Origin: PALSA-911 sp963743035
Lineage (GTDB): Bacteria > Pseudomonadota > Alphaproteobacteria > Acetobacterales > Acetobacteraceae
Direction of reading: 5' to 3'
Assembly (NCBI GenBank): GCA_963743035.1
Contig: CAVUOB010000009.1
Span: 62,001 to 126,000 of the forward strand
Length of the DNA stretch: 64,000 bases
This document shows, piece after piece, positions 53,641 through 60,098 of this stretch (its first letter is position 1; every line of letters starts with the position of its first letter). The position numbers were made by a program, and so were the translations under genes. The notes beneath the pieces are model-generated. The model had not been told where the DNA came from. It did no database searches and was given only the letters and a program-made list of their open reading frames with translations.

Positions 53641-53963
53641 GGGCCACCCCGACCGCTGGGGTCGGTCTCACCGGGCGAGAGGGGGGGCACTTTGTGGGGG
53701 GATTCGCGCCGAGCACAGGGCTTCGAGCACCCGTGCGAAAATTAAAAAAACAAGGCGTTTGGAAGTCGGTTTCGGACGTAATTATTGGTTCATCCTCAAT
53801 GAAGGCTCGTTTCGGAGGTAACGGACTATGGATATGTGGAGCATTGTCCGCGAGTTCATCTTCAATGATGCGGATTTGTTGCTTATTGACGTGCGAATTT
53901 CATGCTGACTTCATTGTGATCCGGCCCGGCGGTTCCGGGATTTTTCACGACGAGAAGGCGAAG
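53641..53963. other. Gap after the integrase with one possible tiny gene
   Basis: This 323-base stretch starts with a hairpin (CCGACC-loop-GGTCGG at about 53649-53666) lacking a T-run, then turns AT-rich. It holds a possible 26-codon gene at 53828. No other feature is seen. Confidence 0.4.
53828..53908 (+). CDS. Possible 26-residue small protein
   Basis: ATG 53828 follows GGAGG by eight bases and encodes MDMWSIVREFIFNDADLLLI plus DVRISC. The good ribosome-binding site is the only support; no family is recognised. It is too short to exclude chance. Confidence 0.25.
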   Translation: MDMWSIVREFIFNDADLLLIDVRISC

Positions 53964-54275
53964 ATGGACGAAGTTTCGATCCCGAGTATTTACAAAGGAC
54001 TGAGGAATGCTAACCGCGCTTTGAAGCGACTAGAAAAGCATGGATACTCGACCGACGAAGAGCTCGACGCAGCCATGGACCGGGTCGAAAGATTGGTGGT
54101 CCGAATGGCGAATGCACGGGCGCGGACCCTCGCGGATCTTACGCTGAAGGCTACTGCCGCAAAGCCGATAGCCGAACGAGTGCGGTGCCAGGAGCCGACC
54201 ATCCCAGAGCTCGATATGGTGGTGTCGGTTTTCGCCGACATCCGACGGCTGACGGCGGGCCTGCCCGACACCTGA
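53964..54275 (+). CDS. Hypothetical 103-residue helical protein of the element
   Basis: Not recognised. ATG 53964, with GAGAAGG upstream, starts MDEVSIPSIYKGLRNANRAL; the sequence is charged and mostly helical (KRLEKHGYSTDEELDAAMDRVERLVVRM could be a coiled coil). It is followed after 24 bases by a strong rho-independent terminator, which supports a real transcription unit ending here. A small regulator or structural protein of the element is possible. Confidence 0.55.
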   Translation: MDEVSIPSIYKGLRNANRALKRLEKHGYSTDEELDAAMDRVERLVVRMANARARTLADLTLKATAAKPIAERVRCQEPTIPELDMVVSVFADIRRLTAGLPDT

Positions 54276-54299
54276 TCGCGAACAAAAGTGGAACATCGG

Positions 54300-54332
54300 A
54301 TCGGAGGGCACCACGGCCCTCCGATTTTTTTT
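54300..54332 (+). terminator. Rho-independent terminator
   Basis: ATCGGAGGGC (54300-54309), a six-base loop, and GCCCTCCGAT (54316-54325) make a perfect 10-bp stem, and the last base opens a run of eight T (54325-54332). It ends the integrase-side transcription unit. Confidence 0.92.
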
Positions 54333-54479
54333 GCCCAGCGTTCGGCGCGTTCATCGCGGGGTGAAATCCGGCTCTCGGAAATCCGCCCCCGCTAAGTATT
54401 TCTTCCGGAACACCTTTTTTCGTGGAAGTTATTTCGGGCGATTTATGACTTCATTTCCGCGTGTTCTCGATAACGCATA

Positions 54480-54500
54480 GTATGTGCAAAATGCACATAC
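54480..54500 (+). promoter_or_regulatory. 21-bp perfect palindrome, probable operator of the element
   Basis: Arms GTATGTGCA (54480-54488) and TGCACATAC (54492-54500) are exact inverted repeats around AAA. It lies 95 bases before the excisionase-like gene in an AT-rich gap, as expected for a repressor or excisionase site. Its GTGCA/TGCAC core also appears in the iterons at 55.5-55.7 kb. Confidence 0.6.
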
Positions 54501-54594
54501 GAAAAACGGGATTTTGTACTTGCGCCAGCTTTCGGAGCACGTGCAGGAAAAGGGGACGCCGTGAGTCGCGGCGCGACACACCAGGGAGTTTTGA

Positions 54595-54861
54595 ATGCGC
54601 GAAGAGCTGCTGTCTGGCACCGCTGCAACGCCTGCTGCTGACGCCCCCGCCAACGAAAAGAAGCCCAGAGTACGCTCGATCCCAGTCGATCAGGCGCTTC
54701 TCTGCTCGATCGACGAGGGCAGCGACTTTATCGACTGCAGCCGCGCCGAGATCTACCGGAAGATCGCCCGGGAAGAGATCAGTGCTGTAAAACATGGCCG
54801 GCGCACTTCGCTCGTAGTCGATAGCCTCCGTCAATACGTTGCCCGGTTGCCGAAGGCCTAG
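54595..54861 (+). CDS. Excisionase/AlpA-like helix-turn-helix protein
   Basis: An 88-residue protein. SIDEGSDFIDCSRAEIYRKIAREEISAVKHGRRTSLVV is a MerR-like winged HTH of the excisionase (HTH_17) type: helix-turn-helix, then the wing with GRRT. Such proteins guide integrase toward excision or activate element promoters. AGGGAG precedes ATG 54595 by eight bases. It is the first gene downstream of the 21-bp palindrome and may bind it. Confidence 0.75.
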   Translation: MREELLSGTAATPAADAPANEKKPRVRSIPVDQALLCSIDEGSDFIDCSRAEIYRKIAREEISAVKHGRRTSLVVDSLRQYVARLPKA

Positions 54862-54890
54862 GTCCGCCCGGCATAAAGAAACCCCGGCGC

Positions 54891-55244
54891 ATGGGCACCG
54901 AGGCTTCGAAGGACGCAGACAGGCACGACGACGCGGCCAATCTGCACCTTCGACGGCCCGATTTCAAGCTCAGCGCTCAATCTGTTCCAATTGAGACGCC
55001 GACGATGCAGCAACCACATCAGGACCACGAGAAACTACCGACGCGAGACAATCGGCGGCCCGTCGCCTGGCCCCGGAAGCGCGTCCTGAAGTTCATCGCC
55101 TTCCGCGCCGGTGCCGGTTTGCCATGGCCGAGCGCGGCGGAGGTCGCCTCTGCCTGCGCCCTGAGTGAGGCCGTGGCGGGCCGGGTATTGTCGGAAGTGG
55201 CTGCCCTCCTGCCGGCGCCCAGGGCCGCGGAGAGCGAGCGGTGA
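54891..55244 (+). CDS. Hypothetical protein upstream of and overlapping the replication gene
   Basis: Up to 117 residues; a shorter form from ATG 55005 (MQQPHQDHEKLPTRD) is also possible. The C-terminal half, FIAFRAGAGLPWPSAAEVASACALSEAVAGRVLSEV, looks like a helical DNA-binding fold (a winged-helix-type helix pair). Its TGA overlaps the GTG of the next gene (GTGA), which indicates coupled translation and supports it as real. Function unknown; a partner or regulator of replication is plausible from position. Confidence 0.5.
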   Translation: MGTEASKDADRHDDAANLHLRRPDFKLSAQSVPIETPTMQQPHQDHEKLPTRDNRRPVAWPRKRVLKFIAFRAGAGLPWPSAAEVASACALSEAVAGRVLSEVAALLPAPRAAESER

Positions 55245-56233
55245 GCCTTGATGCGACCCGCTGGGTTTGGTCCCTCCGGATTCCCCACAATCCGAAGTTC
55301 GTCCTGCTCGCCCTGGCCGATCGCGTGCATGACGGTGAACGCGATGCGTGGCCCTCTGTCCGCACGATCGCCGAAGACGTCGACCTGTCGGAACGCTCTG
55401 TTCAATACTGCCTCCGGTGGCTCGAAGAGCATCGGCTGATCGTGCGGGAATGGCGGCGTGGCCATAAGACGCCAGCGTGCGTGCTGGCGATGCGAGGCGG
55501 GCCGGTCTACCCCGATGAGCCCTCGCAAGGCAGGGGTGCATCTCCTGCACCCGGTGACACTGTGTCGCAGAGGGGTGCATCTCCTGCACCCAGGGGTGCA
55601 TCTCCTGCACCCAGGGGTGCATCTCCTGCACCCAGGGGTGCATCTCCTGCACCCAGGGGTGCACCTGGTGCGCCGAAGGGTGCACCTCCTGCACCCAAAT
55701 CTACCATGAACCAACCACTGAACCGACCATCTAATCTTGGCGCCGTTTCTGACGAAACGGGCGCAGAAAGATTTGCCCCAGAAGATGCTGTTGAAGAGAT
55801 CGACGACGATCCCTTCGCCCATGCGCCTTCCTACCGCCAGCAAGAAAGAGAATTCCGCCCGCCCGCCGATCCGGATGCGTGGGGCATCGCGGCAGCATGC
55901 CGAGCGACGACCAACCCGCCGGCCAACCTAGACCGGCACCTCCGGGCGATCGCCAGCTACCTCGCGATCGAACCACGGCGGCTGGACTGGCGCGCGGCGG
56001 TCGAATGGATCAGGGGCGGGCTGCACCTCACCGACGCGATTGAGAACGGCCTGGACTTCAGGATCGCCAAGAGCGGGTGTCCCGCGAACCTGCGCTCGAT
56101 CGGATATTTCGCCGATGCCGTTGAGCGAGAGGCGCTCCACGCCGTGCGCCGCGCCGCTCCTGCTCCTCATTCCATCTTCGCCGAGGCCGACGCGGCCGGC
56201 CCGGTGCATTCCCACGCCGCATACGGAGATTGA
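55241..56233 (+). CDS. Phage O-like replication initiator with internal iterons
   Basis: A 330-residue protein. Residues 10-80 are a winged helix-turn-helix of the type common in phage replication proteins (IPHNPKFVLLALADRVH; AWPSVRTIAEDVDLSERSVQYCLRWLEEHRLI). Residues 98-152 are a low-complexity RGASPAP repeat encoded by palindromic iterons. The C-terminal 140 residues include AWGIAAACRATTNPPANLDRHLRAIASYLAIEPRRLDW, a helical region perhaps for helicase loading. The layout (HTH, iterons inside the gene, then partner-binding domain) parallels lambda O. GTG 55241 overlaps the preceding stop. Assignment is by domain order, not by close similarity. Confidence 0.65.
   Translation: MSLDATRWVWSLRIPHNPKFVLLALADRVHDGERDAWPSVRTIAEDVDLSERSVQYCLRWLEEHRLIVREWRRGHKTPACVLAMRGGPVYPDEPSQGRGASPAPGDTVSQRGASPAPRGASPAPRGASPAPRGASPAPRGAPGAPKGAPPAPKSTMNQPLNRPSNLGAVSDETGAERFAPEDAVEEIDDDPFAHAPSYRQQEREFRPPADPDAWGIAAACRATTNPPANLDRHLRAIASYLAIEPRRLDWRAAVEWIRGGLHLTDAIENGLDFRIAKSGCPANLRSIGYFADAVEREALHAVRRAAPAPHSIFAEADAAGPVHSHAAYGD
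55534..55696 (+). repeat. Seven palindromic iterons, putative replication origin
   Basis: The 19-bp unit GGGTGCATCTCCTGCACCC has 7-bp inverted arms. Copies start at 55534, 55573, 55594, 55615, 55636, 55657 and 55678; the last six are in strict 21-bp register, and the sixth is degenerate on its right arm. Between copies 1 and 2 a related dyad (GACAC-T-GTGTC) occupies the missing slot. An AT-richer stretch with a hairpin (CCGTTTC-TGAC-GAAACGG, 55743-55760) follows. The arrangement is that of an iteron origin within an initiator gene. Confidence 0.7.
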
Positions 56234-56234
56234 T

Positions 56235-56759
56235 GTGAACGAAACGAACATTCACCCCTCGTTGGTCGCTCGCCAGGCGGCCGACGTGTGGACCGAGACG
56301 AAGCGTCTCTACGGAGCCCTCCGCCGGCGGCCGGACGCGCCGTGGCGCGAGTTGGATCAGGCGCTCATGATGCACGAGCGGGCAGTCGGGCGCGCGCCCA
56401 ATGCCGCCGAGGCGCTGAGGCTGGCGACCGAGGCCAGGAATTTCTTCACGGCCGCCGGCGATCCTTCCAGCGCGGAAGCGAAGACGCTCGCGGCCAACGC
56501 CAACAGCCGCGCGGCTCACTCGCCGTACGGCCAGGTGGCGCCGACGCAGGTCCCGTCGAACACGACCGGCATGGCGGCCGGCTTCAATCCGCTGGGCCTC
56601 GTCATGACCCTGGCCGGCCGCGGTATCCGCCTGACCCCCGGCGACAACGGCACGATCACGGTCAGTCCCGCCGGCGCACTCGACGGCACCGCCCGCCAGC
56701 AGATCACCGCCCATCGCCAGCAAATCCTGGCAGTCCTCACCTCCATGGAGACGATCTAA
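56235..56759 (+). CDS. Element protein with a TubC-like C-terminal domain
   Basis: A 174-residue protein starting at GTG 56235 just after GGAG. The N-terminal 100 residues are helical and charged (DVWTETKRLYGALRRRPDAPWRELDQALMMHERAV) and are not recognised. The C-terminal 55 (LVMTLAGRGIRLTPGDNGTITVSPAGALDGT then RQQITAHRQQILAVL) match the TubC N-terminal docking-domain fold, often seen in phage and plasmid replication proteins and primases. It lies directly downstream of the replication gene; its stop overlaps the next start (TAATG). Confidence 0.55.
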   Translation: MNETNIHPSLVARQAADVWTETKRLYGALRRRPDAPWRELDQALMMHERAVGRAPNAAEALRLATEARNFFTAAGDPSSAEAKTLAANANSRAAHSPYGQVAPTQVPSNTTGMAAGFNPLGLVMTLAGRGIRLTPGDNGTITVSPAGALDGTARQQITAHRQQILAVLTSMETI

Positions 56760-57019
56760 TGCCGAACCAACGTGACCGAGACGGCCAGTTCCGCGATGCC
56801 GGGCGCCAGCAGCGCACCGAGGAACGGCAGGCGGCAGCAGTCGCAGCAGGGTCCGCGATGGCCGAGGCCCGCGAGCGGCAGGCCGCGCAGGGCCGGGCAG
56901 AGGTCGAGGCGGTTGCGGCCCGCGTCCATGCCGCCGGCGGCGCCGGGGCGCTGTCCAGGCGCGAGCGCGACGCGGCTTGGGACGCCATGATGCGCGGCTT
57001 GCGCAAGCAGGGCCGGTGA
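56759..57019 (+). CDS. Small charged element protein
   Basis: An 86-residue, highly charged, Ala/Arg/Glu-rich protein (MPNQRDRDGQFRDAGRQQ; ARERQAAQGRAEVEAVAAR), probably a single long helix. Not recognised. ATG 56759 overlaps the preceding stop and its own stop overlaps the next GTG, so it is one link in a chain of four coupled genes (56235-57395). The coupling is the main evidence that it is translated. Confidence 0.55.
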   Translation: MPNQRDRDGQFRDAGRQQRTEERQAAAVAAGSAMAEARERQAAQGRAEVEAVAARVHAAGGAGALSRRERDAAWDAMMRGLRKQGR

Positions 57020-57228
57020 CGCCGGCACGCCCGCCGGCATGGATCGCGCTGGCCGAACTGCTCGGCCCGCCCGAACCGGCGCTGTCCTTGCCGCCTGATC
57101 CCGGTCTGGCCGAACTGACCGCCTGGCTGGCCGCTGACAGCCGCACGGCGGCGACCATCGAGACGTTCACGAGCAACACCCCTCGCCGGCGTGACCGGCG
57201 GGGGGGCACCATGGAGCCCCCGAAATGA
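57016..57228 (+). CDS. Small element protein (70 residues)
   Basis: GTG 57016 overlaps the stop of the previous gene (GTGA). The protein is proline- and leucine-rich (PPAWIALAELLGPPEPALSL) with a hydrophilic C terminus. Its TGA overlaps the following ATG (ATGA). Not recognised as any family. Gene-chain context supports it. Confidence 0.5.
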   Translation: MTPARPPAWIALAELLGPPEPALSLPPDPGLAELTAWLAADSRTAATIETFTSNTPRRRDRRGGTMEPPK

Positions 57229-57395
57229 CCAAAAATCCCTCTCCGCTCGCCGGCATCATCAGCTTCCAGTCGCTGGCCGATTTCGTTTTTTGTTTCGATG
57301 GCAGGGTGTTCACATTCGAGCGGGGCCGGGTTTACCGCGTTCGCGGCGACCTGGTCGCGGCATTGCAGGACGCCGGCCTGCCGATCTTGGCCTGA
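57225..57395 (+). CDS. Small element protein (56 residues)
   Basis: ATG 57225 overlaps the preceding stop. It encodes MTKNPSPLAGIISFQSLADF, then VFCFDGRVFTFERGRVYRVR and a short C terminus ending GLPILA. The strand-rich VFCFDGRVFTFERGRVYRV looks like a small beta fold. Unrecognised. It is the last member of the coupled chain; the tape-measure remnant begins 12 bases later. Confidence 0.5.
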   Translation: MTKNPSPLAGIISFQSLADFVFCFDGRVFTFERGRVYRVRGDLVAALQDAGLPILA

Positions 57396-57407
57396 CAGGG
57401 GGGCGAC

Positions 57408-58443
57408 ATGGCATTTAGTTTCGAAATCGCGGCGTTATTCGAGGTCGAAGACGACGCGACCGCCACCCTGGCCCGGATTGCTGAAGGCGCCGAGGCCGTG
57501 GCGACCGCCACCCGGAACGCGGCGGAGGGCCTGGCCGCGCTGGGCCGAGGTTTCGACGCGGAACGGTCAATCGCTGGCATCAGCGCCATAACCGAGAGCC
57601 TGGCCGGGCTGAACCGGGTGGCTTCGGAGACGGGCGCGACAATGACTGCCGGGATGACGGATGGGGCCGAGGCTGCCGGCCAGGCAGCCGCAGCCGATGG
57701 GGTGGCGGCGCCGTCTGCGCGAGCGGGCGAAGCGGCGGAGGGCCTCGCCATTGCCGCCAGCCGGGCAGGACGAGGCGGCGGCGGCGATGCAGCAGTTGCG
57801 CGGCGTCGCGGCGACGTCGCCAGCGGGCACGATCTGCGGCGAGCGCCGGTCGCCGGAAGGCGTCATGGGCATCGCCCGCGAGTTGGACTTCACCGGCGGG
57901 GAAGGGCTGGCCAAGCTGTCCCAGGTCGCGCGCCCGCTGCTGCAGGCGGCTGAGGTCGCGGAAATGACCGGCCTCAGCAACATGGTATCCGCGGGCATCG
58001 AGTACGCGCACATGACCGGTAGCTATGAGCCTGCCGCGCTCGAGGCCCGGTTGAACACGCTGCGCTCGATCGCCCGGCTCACCCGCCAGACCATGAAGGG
58101 CGAGGAAAGCATCCTGAACTACTCCGTGCCGATCGGCATCGCCGCTGGCATGGACCTCGACAAGGTGGCGATGGAAACCGGCTTTCTCCAGCAGCAGGGC
58201 TTCAACACGTCCACCGCCGGCACCGGCCTGGCTGCGTTGATCCTCCCTGACAGGCCGATCGAGGTGCACGACCACTCCGGCATGCTCTACAGCACCAGAT
58301 CAATCCACACCGGCGCCAAGTGGACGATCCGGGAAAACGACCGGGGGCTCTACCTCGCCAGACATACCGATTTCCCTGCACAGATGCTCGGCCACGTGGC
58401 TCACGAGGATGACCCCGCTGCTGCCATAGCCGCTGCCTCGTAA
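57408..58443 (+). pseudogene. Phage tail tape-measure-like protein, frameshifted and probably truncated
   Basis: The first frame (ATG 57408, MAFSFEIAALFEVEDDATAT) is Ala-rich and helical as in tape-measure N termini. At about 57755-57790 the frame must change by one extra base, after EGLAIAASRAG, to reach QDEAAAAMQQLRGVAATSPAGT and MGIARELDFTGGEGLAKL; the segment with AEVAEMTGLSNMVSAGIEYA resembles tape-measure proteins of related prophages. After ALILPDRPIEV (about 58260) the sequence no longer resembles tape measure, so the gene seems cut and joined to another sequence. Tape measures are usually several times longer. No other tail gene is present. Confidence 0.5.
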
Positions 58444-58753
58444 GGTGGCTGTATGCCGACACCTGATGCCCCCAGCATTTCATGCGCAGATGAGCCGCGG
58501 CCCAGCGGCGACCCGGCTACCGTCGATGTAGCGGGAGCTGACCTCAACAACCCGTTGGGCCGTAGTCTGCTTTGCGCCCAATATCCCCGCGCGGGCTCGC
58601 AGCTCCTGCTCCCGAAAGCGGACCTTCGCTCACCTATCAACCAGTTAGGCTCGTACCTACATCTAATCCAAAGACATCTCTGGTCGCGCTGGAGTTGCGT
58701 TTCAATGGCGCGTAGGTATCCCGGGCAGACGCAGAATCTCGAGGATTTGAAGG
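58444..58753. other. 310-base gap, nothing recognised
   Basis: An open frame crosses it on the plus strand but shows no ribosome-binding site or family features. Base composition begins to shift here toward the AT-richer cargo. Confidence 0.4.
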
Positions 58754-59695
58754 TTGGCTCGTGACAAGCTTAATGAAATTTCTGCCGTACGTGCGCGGCG
58801 CGAAGGCAGCGGCTGGTCGCGCGGTAAGAGCGAGATTGAGGTTCTCGAGAGCGAGTGGCGAGGTGGTAGAGGACCACTCCAGACCCCGCCTCTGTTTATC
58901 CCTATCAGGCTGGTGACCATTCTCGAAGTTTTTACGCGCGACTGGGTGACGGAGATTATCAATTTCGGCGAACCCTATACAAGCCGCGCTGCTGACATCG
59001 TCAAAGGCTCGCTCAAGATCGATTTCGCGTTGGCGCAGGCGCTTGTGGGCAAGCAGCTCACATTCGGGGAACTGGTGGCGCACGACATCCCAGTTAATGG
59101 GGTCGGCGACATCGAGCGCGTTTTCTCTCAGCTGCTGGACGAGCCGCTATTCGGGCATCTCGATGGGGTCGTGGATCGTTGGGCGATGGGGGGAGAAACC
59201 GCAAGCCCCATGATGCCCGACCCAAGCTGGACACGGGCGCAGCTGGCACGGCTTTTCGAAGATCGACATATCATAGTTCACGAGCTCCCAGATGATCGCC
59301 GTTTCGCAACGGCTTCAATAGCTGATTACATCAATGCAACATCCGCATTTTTGGGCGCTGCAGAGCAAGCCTTCAGCACGCTGCTCCACGGCGATTACCC
59401 GCTGACCCAGGCTGATATGAACATTGAGGCAGCAAAGAAGGCCAAAGCAGCAGAAGATGAGCTCGCCGCAGTGCTTGCCCGGTTGGACCCGCAAGAGGCC
59501 GACGAGACGCTGTGGGCAGGTCAAGCGGCTTGGAAGGAGTATCGCCGCCTTCACGCAGAATTCCGCTCCGGCATGAATAAGCCTGGGCACGGCAGCATCG
59601 CGCCAACGCTCTATTCCTCGGAAATTGAGGCGATTACGCGCCAGCGGATCGAACAGCTTGAACGGGACCTAAACCGTAAGGAAGGGGATCTCTAA
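58754..59695 (+). CDS. Protein with HEPN-like RHxxxH motif and LprI-like domain
   Basis: Up to 313 residues from TTG 58754 (GAGG lies nine bases before; no ATG is available). A helical core at about residues 55-210 ends in LFEDRHIIVHELPDD, which has the R-x4-H motif of HEPN ribonucleases. After a charged helix (MNIEAAKKAKAAEDEL), residues 222-303 resemble the LprI (DUF1311) domain with LWAGQAAWKEYRRLHAEF. Most LprI proteins are periplasmic, but there is no signal here. RiboL-PSP-HEPN proteins with such an extension are known in defence contexts. It is probably an RNase effector; the start is uncertain. Confidence 0.6.
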   Translation: MARDKLNEISAVRARREGSGWSRGKSEIEVLESEWRGGRGPLQTPPLFIPIRLVTILEVFTRDWVTEIINFGEPYTSRAADIVKGSLKIDFALAQALVGKQLTFGELVAHDIPVNGVGDIERVFSQLLDEPLFGHLDGVVDRWAMGGETASPMMPDPSWTRAQLARLFEDRHIIVHELPDDRRFATASIADYINATSAFLGAAEQAFSTLLHGDYPLTQADMNIEAAKKAKAAEDELAAVLARLDPQEADETLWAGQAAWKEYRRLHAEFRSGMNKPGHGSIAPTLYSSEIEAITRQRIEQLERDLNRKEGDL

Positions 59696-60098
59696 GAGAA
59701 AGGGTCCGTCCCCTCGTATTCGAGTGCAACGCGTCGGACGCGTAGGGAAACCCTGTCCGCGAGAACAGCCACCGTGAGGCATTTCGCCAATGCCGCCTAT
59801 TCCGCTTTGCGCCAAAGCTGGTCTGGACAGGCCGATCCGGCAAAATCTCAAAGCGGACTTACAGCGGCCAAGCCTCAGGCGTGACGGGATTTAGAGGATG
59901 GCCTGCTGTGTGCTCGATGCACTCAGTATCTCCACTCGGTCTATGGACCTTTTCCTTGCTTGAAGCCCGAAATTGTCAATCGGCGTCCATTAAGCAGATT
60001 GGATGCCGATCACCCCGCTAATGGCCCCCCTTTTTCACGTCTATTCACAACAAACAATCAGTTGTGTATGCTGATGACGGTTATACTGGAGATTGCGT
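59696..60098. other. 403-base gap upstream of the reverse transcriptase
   Basis: No gene is supported. CGCGTC-G-GACGCG (59730-59742) is a tight dyad. The last 200 bases are AT-rich and could hold the promoter, or a non-coding RNA template as in some defence RT systems; no retron-like msr/msd structure was recognised. GGAG at 60088-60091 serves the downstream GTG. Confidence 0.4.

Noticed and set aside
55035..55694. Minus-strand and alternative-frame proteins with HPWVQEM or VHLLHPG repeats
   Set aside because: They are translations of the palindromic iterons in other frames; the plus-strand HTH protein explains the coding.
55534..55696. A CRISPR array
   Set aside because: Units follow each other with two-base gaps, so there are no variable spacers, and no cas genes are near; iterons fit better.
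59696..60098. A retron msr/msd region
   Set aside because: No flanking inverted repeats with the branching guanosine context were recognised, and the RT motifs are not retron-like (no VTG-type motif seen).
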